Shown: positions 12,601 through 24,300 of the stretch, piece by piece
Layout: each line of letters starts with the position of its first letter
How positions within the stretch are numbered: the stretch's first letter is position 1
Assembly: GCA_021613535.1 (NCBI GenBank)
Contig: CP075495.1
Location: forward strand, 1,736,001-1,800,000
Length of the DNA stretch: 64,000 bases
Source: Adineta vaga
Taxonomy: Eukaryota > Rotifera
Reading direction: 5' to 3'
Notes under the pieces: generated by a model
What the model saw: only the letters and a program-made list of their open reading frames with translations
Databases searched by the model: none
What the model was told of the DNA's origin: nothing
Program-made: the position numbers and the translations under genes

Positions 12601-12743
12601 TTATCTCCTAATATATTCAATCGATAAATACTTCCATATAATTTCTCAAGTCGTTGAAAAGATCCTAATACAAAATTGGGATCAAGTTCACCAATATTTC
12701 CAAACAAAAATGTTTCTTGAGGTTGAGGAATTGATGTAGTCAT
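9636..12743 (-). CDS. Self-sufficient cytochrome P450-reductase fusion (CYP102/CYP505, P450-BM3 type)
   Basis: A single uninterrupted ORF of 1035 codons encodes a P450 fused to a diflavin reductase. The P450 part has GGDGLFTAHTSEPNWK with Phe at residue 87, the I-helix AGHETTSG (263-270, Thr268), the ETLR motif (316-319) and the haem-ligand loop FGNGQRACIG with Cys398. These positions are nearly the same as in Bacillus P450-BM3. After a linker at about 455-480 come an FMN domain (FGSNSGSCESFA, FGAGHHDW), the FAD-binding RQYSISSSP, and NADPH-binding AAGTGIAPFRGF and FYTCGSAKKLA. Known members hydroxylate fatty acids at subterminal positions using NADPH without a partner protein. Animals normally use separate membrane P450s and CPR, so this is a horizontal-transfer candidate. 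The gene has no introns, unlike most neighbours, yet its A/T-rich codon use looks like theirs. No signal or membrane anchor is seen, so a soluble cytosolic enzyme is expected. Confidence 0.95.
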   Translation of the reverse strand: MTTSIPQPQETFLFGNIGELDPNFVLGSFQRLEKLYGSIYRLNILGDKMVIVSSQEIVNFLCDESKFDKQIGRPLEELRNLGGDGLFTAHTSEPNWKLAHKILMPTFGPQAIRDMFPSMMDICSQLILRWERFAGQEIDVTDNLTRLTLDTIALCSFNYRFNSFYQEKMHRFVDAMVNILEESSRRTQRLQLQNTLMIKTTRRYFDDIAYLHQLCDEIVQQRREQSSDTNDLLNRMINGKDPDTGYQLSNENIRYQMITFLVAGHETTSGLLSFTLYYLLKNPQALEKARAEADQYDNLTVDTLKNLKYIDAVLKETLRLQPTAPLFALHPKEDKIILPGGYEVNHDETILVLLHELQRDPKIWDRPEEFLPERMLNGGFENLPPNSWKPFGNGQRACIGRPFAWQESLLTIALILKHFHMEFVDPTYDLRIKQTLTIKPTGLKIRVRSRQQASLPLGITKKQPEKTSEQSSNSIRNSHLRPMTILFGSNSGSCESFASTLASEAPLHGFNARIATLDSAVSSLPSDQPVIIITASYEGKPCENAKQFVAYLESKPQLSINYAVFGAGHHDWVTTYQKIPIYIDEMLTNAGGTRIIELGHGDAAGDFFGAFESWKETLFQTLQKTIGIENVIGEEKLSIEIVNSTRNLGQITDVGILRETKVLTIATEINPTILHMEIELPKGQTYRSGDYLAILPTNPIQIVHRVLQRFQLSTDTHIKIHSSTDTFFPTGHPVSAFDIISGYVELAQLISKKQIETLASLCKNENEQTKLAKLAGDLYQTEILEKRLSVLDILEMYPSCELTFPHYLRMLPSLRIRQYSISSSPLWNSECATITLDIINAPALSGHGQYYGVASNYLASLRKGDRLSCTVRASNVGFHLPSDTKVPVVMIAAGTGIAPFRGFIQERAAQMICGRDIGPTILYYGCRTQQDFVYANELDRWSKLGAVEIKIVFSRQSIDEKKYVHDLIWEDRNEIAKLYHEGARFYTCGSAKKLATSVKECFLKIIADDQKCDEETAGKILEKISIDRYNVDVYA

Positions 12744-13151
12744 CGTCTACTTTGAATTATTCTACAAACAATTATCGATCTAAAATATGATTTCAGATTT
12801 AAACTCTGACTTCTAAAATGTCAAGAAAAACTGTGTCTCAATGAACGGTAACGACATTAGTTCTTTCGCGAAGATAAGAACCGACAAAATGGACTTCTTT
12901 TTATCATTTACTAAATACTTCTTCAGTATTTATATACTACTGTTAAAGATTTTAACGTATATATCATCAACGTTATCATAACTATAGTACGTACGAAAAG
13001 TATTTGTCGACACGTAAAGTACAGACATATGCGTGATGATTTATGGCATTCACATAGTGAATCATCTGTTCGTTGTTATTTTTTTTGACATATTGATCAT
13101 ATTTTCTGTTTTAAAAGATTTATAAAAATAAATTTCTTTACACACAATTCC
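12744..13151. other. Intergenic, probable 5' region of the P450 gene
   Basis: This AT-rich stretch lies between the P450 start codon and the RING gene 3' end. It contains no coding segment and no recognisable element. Confidence 0.45.
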
Positions 13152-14231
13152 TTAACCTAATAATATCCATGTAATAGCAAAATATGTTTCTGTATATGTA
13201 ATACCAGGATGAGGTGTACCATCAATTGGTATAAATTGAATTTCATCAATATCTTTCCAATCGAAATTGAATACTTGAGAATTATCAAATTGAAGAACAA
13301 TAGTTGTAGAATAAAGATCTCGTTTTAATCGTCGACCAATAACTTTCACATGAAGATCATCAAGCCAAGCAGCCGTTGCTTCAAAGGACATTAAAGAAAA
13401 AATATCTGTATGTTGTCGTTTGGAACATATAGTCATCGGATTGCCTTTGCCATTAAACGCAATACATATATGACCATTTGTATATGCATTTTGCCAGCCA
13501 CTCAAAGCATGATTAGTTGTAACCCACTGTTCATGCATATACCATGCATTATTCCATTTCAAACCTTCATAGAATTCGGTTAATAATCCGGAATCAATTT
13601 TCTTTTCGATTTCATACATTTTATCGAATGTTATTACGCGACGAGTTGGACTTTGCACTAGATATAGAATAGAAAGAGAGAGAGAGAGTAAGTAACGAAA
13701 AAGATATTTACTTGTGGATTGTAAAGTTTGAACCTGTTCTGTTAAAGTATGAATTTGTTCTTCAAGTTGTCGATTTGTACTAACAAGATGACTTAAAATA
13801 GGTCGTAATTTTTCATAATTGCATTGAATAAGATGTTCATCAAGTTGATCACGTGAACCTGACCATGGACATTTGATATCCGATGCCGAACAAACTATCG
13901 TTCCTTTTGGACATACTTTAGTCATATGATCATCGAAATTACCACGTTGAATTCCACTTTGTTCACATTGAGAACATTTAACTAATAATCGATCAAGAAT
14001 ATTCAATACTAAACGAGTGGTTACTGCTTTTAAATCTTTCATTGACAATATATGACGACATGAAGGACATGTCGAATATCCTTCATTTAACCAACGTTCA
14101 ATACATTCTTGACAATAACTATGATCACATGGAGTTGTCATTGGATGTTGAAATGGTTCATTACAAATTGAACATTTATAATTTTCATCGATAGATGATT
14201 CATTAACATATTCATATAGATTTGTTGGCAT
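13152..14231 (-). CDS. RING/TRAF-type zinc-finger E3 ligase fused to a C-terminal beta-rich domain
   Basis: The N-terminus has a C3HC4 RING (C20, C23, C35, H37, C40, C43, C55, C58; core TPCDHSYCQECIERW) followed by a TRAF-type zinc finger region with Cys/His pairs and a short coiled coil (STNRQLEEQIHTLTEQVQTL). A 54-nt intron of about 13659-13712 is in frame and free of stops, so a naive ORF reads through it. Its GTAAAT donor, pyrimidine tract and CTAG acceptor are clear. The C-terminal 150 residues contain SGWQNAYTNGHICIAFNGKG, SLMSFEATAAWLDD, DLYSTTIVLQFD and FNFDWKDIDEIQF. From memory this repeats the plan of a beta-sandwich domain found in many bacterial and fungal secreted proteins. RING proteins of the TRAF/RNF41 type ubiquitinate substrates in the cytosol, and the C-terminal domain presumably recognises the substrate. 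The combination is unusual. Confidence 0.85.
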   Translation of the reverse strand: MPTNLYEYVNESSIDENYKCSICNEPFQHPMTTPCDHSYCQECIERWLNEGYSTCPSCRHILSMKDLKAVTTRLVLNILDRLLVKCSQCEQSGIQRGNFDDHMTKVCPKGTIVCSASDIKCPWSGSRDQLDEHLIQCNYEKLRPILSHLVSTNRQLEEQIHTLTEQVQTLQSTSKYLFRYLLSLSLSILYLVQSPTRRVITFDKMYEIEKKIDSGLLTEFYEGLKWNNAWYMHEQWVTTNHALSGWQNAYTNGHICIAFNGKGNPMTICSKRQHTDIFSLMSFEATAAWLDDLHVKVIGRRLKRDLYSTTIVLQFDNSQVFNFDWKDIDEIQFIPIDGTPHPGITYTETYFAITWILLG

Positions 14232-15768
14232 CTAGAAAAGATATTCATGTCATTGCGACAAATAGAAGACACATGAATTTTATTTCGTTCTTTTCTTTTT
14301 CACATAACATGTGAGAAAAACAAAGTCTTCTTTTCATAGTTACTTCACTACAACACTTACACTAAACAAATACATGATGCTATCAACAATACATTGATTT
14401 TCATCTAGTGTTATTCTTGTAAAGTAATATACTATTACTTCTTTTATGACATAATGTATTCATTATTTGCACTGTTCAATATTATGAACAAAAATTTGAA
14501 ATCGTTTTCTTTTTTGCATGTTCTACGATCCACTTATTAGAATGTCTTTTAGACATAGCATTCAACTTAGAAACAAAGAAATTGCTCCGAAAGTCGTTAA
14601 TCGATCGATCGTTTGCCGACTCTGTATAAACATGTTTATTTCTTGACTGAACTTCTCTTTTTTTTTCTTCTTTTTCCTTAAAGTACGTTAACACCCACTT
14701 TTCTATGCCCTTAGTTTTCCGTTCACCATCGGAATTCTTAAAAAAAATATAATTGCTTTTTTTTCTTTTTTCAAAAACGAGCACGATAACAATAATAACA
14801 GGGCAACAATAAAGTTCTATTAAGAAGAAATAAAAGAAAATCAATCAGAAAATCATCGAAACAAAAAGACGTTCGGCATCAGAAAACGACAGTTCTTTCT
14901 TTTTCTTGAGAAACATTAAACGAGCAGATTTAAGAAAACAAGTTTACTTCAATTGAATCTCCTAAGACGCCGATTGAATAAAGTATGTGACAGACGTATG
15001 TTTTTTATTTAAAATAAAAAGAGACATTAATGCATGTTTAAAATCTTGTCAAAAAAAGAACAGATAAAATATTTCTCGACATTTCAAAATGACTTCAAAA
15101 CTATATTAGGAAGAAAAAAAGAAGAAGAGAAAAATATTCAAGCCGATTCAAGGGAAAAAAATAAAAAGAAAGGGATTGTTTGCAGTAGCTTTTTTCCTAA
15201 GAATTTTCTTTATTATATAGTATTTGTTGTAATACTTTGTGCGTTTTTTCTCTTCAAGTGACAACCATCAACACTCTCGGAGAGGACGAGTAAGTTTACC
15301 CCTAGTATTAAAACACCTTTCCCTCAACCTTTATTTTAACACGATATTGATTGATCAGACGAAAGACGCAAAAGAAAAATTAGTTTTCTTCTTTCCTAGA
15401 AAATTGAATCAATAGGACACTTGAAATTCTTTCCAGGTACGAATATTTACTTTCGGTCATCGTATTTCGTACTTTGACTTTCTTTCGGGGAATAACGGAT
15501 GAGTGGAAAAATATTTACCTTTTTTTACAATATCGATCTAATCAGATTTTATAAGAATTCGTCTTATCATGAATCATGACAGATTCGAGACAGCATCAAT
15601 AAATTGAAGACATTGAAGTAGACGGAGATTTGCATATTATTGATTTTATGAGAGCTTAAAACAAGGTTATATAAAGACGAAAGATCAGACATTGATTTTT
15701 ATACATTTGCACTGTGTAAAATCTGATCGTTACAACTTGCGTCTTACCTTTTAAACTATCAGTAAGCT
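14232..15768. other. Intergenic between divergent genes
   Basis: About 1.5 kb separates the divergent RING/TRAF and NAPRT genes. It contains A- and T-rich tracts and several short ORFs of low-complexity lysine-rich translation with no domain character. I see no gene. Confidence 0.5.
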
Positions 15769-17905
15769 ATGGATGTCATACAACATATGCCGAGTATAAA
15801 TCATATATACAAAGATAGTTTTATGAAACGAGAGTTGACGGATATCGATATTCAAAGGTATGTATTGATATAATCTATTCGAATAAAATAGATTTCTATG
15901 ATATGTTTGTCTAGACTCGTAGATACTTATCCACAATCACCATCTATTCATATTAAGCCTGAATCTTTATATAATTCTGCACAGTCACCATCACTTTCCG
16001 ATAATCAAAAGTTCGATTTAGAAGAACATTCTCATTCATCATTTAGAGAATCGAATTCAACACGTGATTCATTATTATCAACAGTAAGTGAAAAAGTTGT
16101 CCTAATGACAGGAGCTGAACAATCAAGTGTGGTTCAACCACTTTTAACTGATCTCTATCAAATATCAATGGCATATGCATATTGGAAAGCAAATAAACAT
16201 CAAGAAATGTCTACGTTCGATTTATATTTTCGTAAAAATCGTAAGATAAACAAAAAATAAATCTTTTGTTTTTTTTTTCTATTTTTAAATGTTATTTTAG
16301 CATTTTGTGGTGAATATACATTATTTGCTGGTTTAGAAGAATGTCTTAAATTCATTCGTGATTATAAATTTCATTCAACTGATATTGAATATCTTCGAGC
16401 ATCATTACCAACTTATATTGAATCGGAATTTTTTGATTATTTATCAAAATTAAATATGAATGATCTGAAAGTTTATGCTGTTCCCGAAGGTAACATTAAA
16501 CAAATTTGAAGAATGACTGACATTGAATTTTGATATTCTCTATAGGTACAGTCGTCTTTCCTCGTTTACCATTATTACGAATTGAAGGACCCATACTTAA
16601 AGCTCAATTACTCGAAACAACATTATTAACATTAGTTAATTATGCAAGTTTAGTTGCAACAAATGCTGCTCGATTTCGATCAGCTATTGGAGCTGATAAA
16701 ACTTTATTGGAATTTGGTCTACGTCGTGCACAAGGTCCTGATGGTGGTTTAAGTGCATCGAAATATTGTTATTTAGGTGGATTTGATGGTACATCAAATG
16801 TTCTTGCTGGTAAACTTTATGGTATTCCAATACGTGGTACACATGCTCATGCATATGTTAATTCATATGAATGTTTGGAAGATTTAAATGAACGAGATTT
16901 ATCAGATCGTATTAGTGGTGAACGTCGACCATTTACTGATCTATGTATACAATATTTAAATGAACTTGGTCCAATATTAAGAATTCTTCCCGAAGAAACT
17001 CATAAAGGCGAATTGGCAGCATTTATTTCCTATGCAATTGCATTTCCAACTAATTTCCTTGCATTAGTTGATACATATGATGTACTCAAATCTGGTTTAC
17101 CAAATTTTCTTGCTGTTGCACGAGCATTACATGAATGTAATTATCAAGCAATTGGTTTACGTTTAGATTCTGGTGATTTAGCATATCTATCCGTAGAAGT
17201 TCGAGAGAAATTTCATGAAGTTGCTGTCAAATTTAATTTACCATATATGGGACATTTTAATATTGTTGCAAGTAATGATATTAATGAAGATACATTAGTA
17301 TCATTAGAAAAACAAGGACATTCTATTGATACATTTGGTATTGGTACACATTTAGTTACTTGTCAAAGACAACCAGCACTTGGATGTGTTTATAAATTAG
17401 TTGATGTATGTAGATTTGTTTCATTTGTTTTCAATTAGACAAACGTTTTTTTTTCCTTTTTATTTAGCTTGCTGGTTCACCACGTATTAAAGTTAGTCAA
17501 GATAATGAAAAAGTCACAATACCAGGTCGAAAGAATCTCTATCGTTTATATGGTCATGATGGTAAAGCATTATGTGATCTTTTAACACGAATTGATGAAC
17601 CAGAACCGCAAGCAGGTATTCGCATGTTAAGTCGACATCCATTCTTAGAACAAAAACGTGCATATGTAACACCAACATCTGTTCGAAATCTCTATGTTTT
17701 ATATTGGGCTGATGGAGAAATCAAAATGTCTTTACCAACATTAAAAGAAGTTCGAGCTTATGCTCGTGAACAAATTGATCAATTACGAAAAGATCATATA
17801 CGAGATTTAAATCCAACACCATATAAAATGTCAGTGACGAATGATTTATTTCAATTTATGCATAAACTTTGGATGAAAAGTGTTCCAATTGGCGAACTTG
17901 ATTAA
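15769..17905 (+). CDS. NAPRT: Nicotinate phosphoribosyltransferase
   Basis: Five exons are joined by GT/AG introns: 15769-15857, 15915-16240, 16301-16489, 16546-17405 and 17468-17905. Conserved motifs include [36 protein letters not shown], the active-site region [15 protein letters not shown] with [42 protein letters not shown] and FGIGTHLVT. The enzyme converts nicotinate and PRPP (with ATP) to nicotinate mononucleotide in the Preiss-Handler route to NAD. The first exon and the start of the second add about 90 Ser-rich residues before the usual N-terminus. The exon 1 frame continues cleanly into exon 2, so this extension is probably translated, although a Met at residue 94 (MTGAEQSS) could serve as a shorter start. 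A poly(A) signal follows at 18056. Confidence 0.95.
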
Positions 17906-18055
17906 ATCTTCAAAGAAATATTCTCGACTAGATAGTTTCGATGTTGTCTGTATACGTTTTCTTTTGTCTTTCTTTATCATTATACCTTTTTTTCACGCGC
18001 AATACATTTCACATAGAGTTTTGTTTTGTTAAATTTTGTCACGCACAAACAATTT

Positions 18056-18061
18056 AATAAA
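18056..18061 (+). terminator. Poly(A) signal AATAAA of the NAPRT gene
   Basis: A canonical hexamer lies about 150 nt after the NAPRT stop codon. Confidence 0.5.
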
Positions 18062-20225
18062 AGTTTTAATGTATTATATCTTTGATTCAACTAAGATTGT
18101 TCGTAAGTGGACAAATATGTTTTTTATTCTCACTAACATCATCATTTCGATGAACGTGATGTTGATAAGATCAATCCTTAGACTACTTTGTACTTGATTG
18201 ACGCATCGTATGTCATAGTATGATTTTCTTAGAAGAAAGAAAAAGAATCTTCTCGGTTGACTTTGTGCGTCATCTGATGATACCTATCCGATCGAATTAC
18301 CATTGTCAATGTTCCTAAGTAAAAAAAGCAAATAATGACCATTGGTCTGTCTCGTTTATCATCTTTCATTGACGAGATGTCACATGCACATTTGTCTTAC
18401 GGCGACATGTGTTCTTTCTTTTCCTTTTTCAATCAAAAAAGAAAGATGACTAAACGATTGAAATTCCATTTTCTCATTTTTTTTTTATTGCTTGAACTTC
18501 AGGAGACCATAAAAAGTGACAGCAGACGAGCAAGTGTTCAGTTCTCATTTTTATTTTAATTCGATTCTCCACATGTGGCTCGTGTATACATACACACATT
18601 TCGTTTACATGCCCCGTTTGACTTTGATATTATGATAGACGATAAGCACACGGCTTGATATTCTCATATTGAAATATCGCCATAAAATGAACTCTGTCGT
18701 GTTTTAAATGAGGCGATATACATCATATATTACAAAGTGAAGGGTAAAGAGAAAGAAAAAGAAAAAAAGCTATAAGGTCCATTAACTAAACAAAGGCAAA
18801 ACGGAGGGAGAGTTCATTGTCAATGTTACAGTCAGTTGACTTCCGCACTAGCATTAGACAAAAAAAAGAACAGATGTTCAACGAGCATCTATATCTAGTA
18901 ATTTTAAAGATTATGGTTTATGTCGAGAACGAAAGACAGATGACAAGATCATAATGATTTGAAGGTAAATGAATGAGTTCAATTCTCTCTCTATATACAT
19001 ACATGTATCTCTATCGTTGAAAAAAACAAATGATTGATGATTTGTATGTTCACACTCTTGAAAAAAAACAAAATTAAATCTTCATATTCTTTCCGGTTAT
19101 ATGAATGATTTCTCATTGTGAAAGTTAAAATGCTAATTTGCTACTTGGTCTCTAATTGAAAAAAAAACACAATCACTACTAGACCATGGCATAGACATGC
19201 AAACGAGTCATTGACAGACGTGTGTCCTTCGATACTGGAAATGTCAATTTAGCTTGTGCGTGTATATGTCGTTGGACACAATCTAATGTCTCTATTGACC
19301 AACATTGCTTGATTAATATTAGCCTTCTCTTTTGCATACACGAAAACAAGCAGAAGAGAAAAGAAAAAGAAATGAGGAAAATGTCAAATGGTCGTTTTAC
19401 TTTCTTTCTTTCTCTCTCTCTTTCTTCTCTCAGTTCAATCAATAAAGCGAATGAGCACGAGTAGGTTCGAAATGAATGATTTGTTGTTGTTATTATTAGT
19501 AGTGTTAATACTAAATTATAAATCAAAAGGCATGAGTTCGCGTGCCAGAAATCTCAATTTCAATTTCCTCTTCTTACTTTGATCTTTTTTCTCTCTCTCT
19601 CGTTTTTTTTGACTTCGCATCTGTCTGTCTTCGATGTGTGTTGAATATGAAAAGATTGAGATCGTATATATCGATATACATTTTCTCTCTCTTTTCTAAT
19701 CAACTCAAATTGAGCATTCGATATCCTTTATGTGAAGAGTTTCCGTCTATTTTCAAATGATAAAAGCTTGATCAAGTAAGTAAAGTGAAGTGAGATCATT
19801 AATAAGACACCTGTTTTTTCTTCTCATTGATTCTCCAATGGATTTTATATACGCGTCCTTGAACATCATTGTTCATTGGAAGTCTTCATTCATTTAATTT
19901 TTCTTCATCTTCTTATATGATATGAATGAGTTACACACGTTGTCATCGACATTTCTTTGTCTTCTTCTTGTCAGTTATAAAAATCTCGATTCACATTGTC
20001 TTGCGTAATAGATATATATATACTTCTATTCATTGACATAATAAGAAGAGAATGAACTGATGAGAAGAGAGGGAGAAAAAATGTCACTAAGATATTTCTT
20101 AAGAACAAAATCTATCTCTTTTATCTTCGACTTGACAACATCTTTTTTTCTTTTCTCAAATATAATCAAGAGGTGTGACTAAGTGACAATACGCCCATTA
20201 AGTTCTCTGTGGACAAATAAGAAAA

Positions 20226-20249
20226 TGATGATGATGATCATCATCATCA
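20226..20249. repeat. Perfect 24-bp palindrome of TGA/TCA units
   Basis: Four TGA triplets are followed directly by four TCA triplets, giving a perfect self-complementary palindrome. It probably arose from head-to-head trinucleotide repeats and could extrude as a cruciform or hairpin. Confidence 0.8.
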
Positions 20250-21324
20250 CTATGATTATTAAGATCGATGTGATGCAACAAGTGTCCCTCTTCTTTTGTC
20301 TATATATGTCTCTCCTTTCCTCCACCTCCTTCGATCAATAATAGTTATTGACAATCATCGTCGTCGTCGTCTATATTTCGCAATTGTATATAGGAGAAAA
20401 AAAGCAATGTTCGATAACGACATGTCAGGGTGCATCAATCGTCAATATTTCGTGATCTGCTTATTGTCAAATGATGATGAGTTCATCATTAAATTGCGAC
20501 AATTAGCCAAGAACATCTTTCGTCAACAATCTAAATACATCCATATGAAAGACATTTGCCTTGTAGGTATCGTCATCATTAATATTGACCATCAATTGAT
20601 TGTTCGATGTAAACAGAATCGTTATTGGTGTTGATTGAAAAAATTTTTGTGACGATGATGGAATTTGTACAATTAATGTCCACAATAGCGAACAGATGGA
20701 ATCAATTATAAAGTCCGCTTGATGTTAGTCGACCAGTTGAATTAATGAGCTCGATTATCATTGTCCTCGAACATTTGAACATATCGAGTAAGCAGTTGGT
20801 CACCATGGGCACTTCCGTTCTATGTTATTCTTCTCTTTTTCTCGTTTGTCTTGTAAAATACCGTATTATACCATGACGTAATATTAAAAAAAAAAGAAGA
20901 AGGAGTTTTGCTTGCCTTTTTGTCTCCTTTTCTTTTAGATTAGCTCGATGATTATATTTCAATCGAAAAAAAAGATTTCACCGTTCAACAGAATGTCCTT
21001 GTTATCGCGCTAAGTCGTTAGAATTATTGAACTCACGCCTTCATTTCTATTTCCGCATTGATAAAAAAAGAAAGATGAATGCTAATTCAAATCTTCTTTC
21101 TCTCCTTGGACAACAGAACGCAAAGGGAGGGAGAGAGAGAGAGAAAAGAAAATTTTCTTTTCTCCTGTCTCTCTCTCTCTGTATTCTCTTATTCTTTCTT
21201 TTCTTCTTCTTCTTCTCCATCATCCCAATGGCGAACATTTCGTAATTGTTCAGACATTCATTCATTGAGTATATGTCGTTTTTCAGATTGAGCCAGAAGA
21301 CAAACTACTGTTCAATAATTTACT

Positions 21325-24300
21325 ATGGAAACGAAATATTCAAAACTTCTATTAATCCTTCTTTTCTATCTTATTCAATACGATATTTGTTCGATTATGG
21401 CCAATGATCCATCCGATTTTCGATTTGTCTCGTACAATGGTATGTATATGTGAGAATCAACACCTTTCCTTTATATTTTCTTTTTTGTCATCATCAGTAT
21501 CAGACGATAGACTAAATCAACAATTCGATAAGACGAAAACAAAACTAAAAGAGACAATTGTTGAATAGAATTCAAAAATTTGATATCACCTATTGATGAA
21601 AATGCCGAGTTTTTTCTTATCTGATTAGTTCATCATCAACATCATCGTTATATTTGTCTTGGAAATTAGTCAAGAGACTCTCTGTCTGTCGGCATCAGTA
21701 TTTGATTAGAAAAATGAACGGTTATGTATGTTCAATAGCGGGAAGAGAAAAAAACGAGTAGACTGGAACATTTTTGATCAAATTAGAATCACATATACTT
21801 ATGAATGAAATTTGAATCTATCTCCTATGTATACAAGAGATTAAATGTTCATTTGATCTTGTTGTTTCGCTTTTTAGAAATGTTACGAAATATTCAAATT
21901 TATCAAGAAAGTGATAATACCTTTGATGCAATTATTATTGATCCACAAAGAGATCAAATTCTCATTGGAGCAAAGTAAGATTTCTAATTTTAATTACTTG
22001 TAAATTCAGACATGTTTACCTATTGACACTTTCTGTCTCATTCTCTTTCGCTGTTTGTCATATCATGTATTGAACTAGCCAAACCATCTAAAGAGCACTT
22101 AGAAAATAAATTGACGAGTGATGGATGTCAAGCATACCTGAGAGAAACAAAGCCTTACTAAAATGATGACCGAGAAGCTAATTATATCTAAAACATACAA
22201 TTCATTTGTTGACAAAGGCAAAGAAAGGCATCATATTGCGTTGTTTCATTTAATTAATATTATTATTTTTCTTAGAAATTCTATTCTTCGTCTCTCAATC
22301 AATGATTTTCATTTATTGGAAAAATTTCAATGGAAATCATCAACAACGGACATTAGTACTTGTCGAAATCAAATACAATCACATGTAAATTATTTGTTTA
22401 CGTCTTTTCACATTTTTTTCTTTATTTTGTATAATTTAGAATGAATGTGAAAATTATATTCGTGTCTTAGCACTTCGATCTCGTGATCAATTATTATTGA
22501 CATGTGGAACTAATTCTTATCGTCCAATTTGTACTTGGCGTCGACCAGATTCTCTATCAACAATAATTCCTAATGATAATTTTCTATCAGGTGATGGTAA
22601 ATCACCTTATAACAGTCAATTTCCAACAGCCTACGAATTAATCGAAACAGGTTTGTCGAAAAAGAGAAAAGAAAAACGGAAAACTATTGAATATTTGTTT
22701 TAAAGGTGAATTATATTCTGCAACAAGTAATGAACCAGTCTTTGGTGTTAATGATCCGTTAATACAAAGAAGTTTTACCGAAGGAAAACAATTACGAACA
22801 CAACAACATGATTCAAATTGGTTAAGAAGTAAGTTGAAGTTTTTCGTTCTTGAAACATTATTATCATACAAATAACTTGAATGAATAAAGAAAACCTTCT
22901 TCATATACTATTGAACAAGGTTAAAACGTTTGTAAGCAAGGATTGAAATAACATTAATTTAATAGAAAGAATAAAATGCCGCAAGTCATATTAATACAGC
23001 TTCACTTCATCCATTCAAAGGATAAGAATCTATATATCTTTTACGATGGAATGAATATTATGTGATGAAGTTACATTTGATTACTTTAGGCATTTATTTT
23101 TCAATATATTGGATAACTGTATTTCATATTTAGATCCATATTTTGTTCGTATATTGAATATTGGTTCTTATGTTTATACATTTTTTCGTGAAATTGCTCT
23201 TGAACATTTATCATGCGGAACGGTAAATGATTTGATAAATTTTCAAATATATTTAGTTTCATTTTTTTCTATTAGACTGTTTATTCACGTATTGCACGTG
23301 TATGTAAACATGATGATGGGACTATGAAATTTAGTGATACATTTCGATCATTTTCTAAATTACGTTTATCATGTTCGAAGAAAATTGCCAATGAAATTAC
23401 TTCATTTGATTATAATGAATTACAATCGATATTTTTCGATCGATCAACAAATTTGATCTATGGAGCTTTTAATTTACCCAAGTAAATTGATGAATATCGA
23501 TTAGAGACAAAATCTATGTTTATCATTTGTAGAAGTGGTTTGCCTGGATCAGCAATTTGTATCTATACAGTTGATCAATTAGAACGAGTTTTTACATCTC
23601 CATATTTAACACAAAAATCCAATGAATCATATTGGTTACCATCATCATCCAAACATGAGTCAGAAAAGGTGAGTTCATTCAAAAGATTATAGACAATATT
23701 TTTTTTCCAATAAATCTCTCTTCTTATTCAGTGTGAACCACATCAATCGAGTGAAATTCCTATTCCATCGGGTCCTGTTCTACGTTCAGGTGTTCTTCAA
23801 TCATCTTTCGATGCATTAGTATTAGAAAACATTCGTATTGGACAATTATTAATTGATCGTTTTAATGGCATAACAATCTTATTTGTCATTACATTTGATG
23901 GATTACAATTAAGAAAATATTCATTAATAAATAATAATTTATGTTTATTAGAACAAATACAATTAAAACCATCGACTCTTTCCGAGAATCAATGGAAAAT
24001 TAATCAAGTAGAATTGATTTCTGAAAGAGTAATGATAAAAACATAAGTAGTTCGTAATTTGTTATCATATGTAATTGTTTATTTAGAAAGAACTTGTTCT
24101 TACAACAACTGTATCCGTATTAAAATTTTCCGTTGCACGTTGTGATCGTTTCAATACTAGTAATTTATGTTTATCTGCTATGGATCCGTATTGTACATGG
24201 GATAGTAATCAACAGCAATGTATATTATATACAAAATCTTCGTCGACATTTACATCTTCATCTCGTTCATTGACATGTCCTATTCTTAATACAACAAGTA

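Larger units (their letters stand above)
17906..21324. other. 3.4-kb low-complexity gene desert
   Basis: Apart from the NAPRT 3' UTR, no gene is supported. The sequence is full of CT/GA-rich runs (for example around 19400-19440, 19590, 21130-21190), TTTCTT clusters and TCATC/GATGA repeats. Short ORFs here are low-complexity Ser/Leu or Lys/Arg translations of those tracts. It probably contains the promoter and 5' region of the semaphorin gene. Confidence 0.5.

Noticed and set aside
14482-14844. 120-codon minus-strand ORF rich in Lys, Glu and Phe
   Set aside because: It is a low-complexity translation without any recognisable motif or splice signal.
21027-21291. Overlapping ORFs on both strands near 21.0-21.3 kb
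   Set aside because: They are translations of GA/CT-rich low-complexity DNA (Arg/Glu or Ser/Leu/Phe runs) with no domain, splice context or start support.
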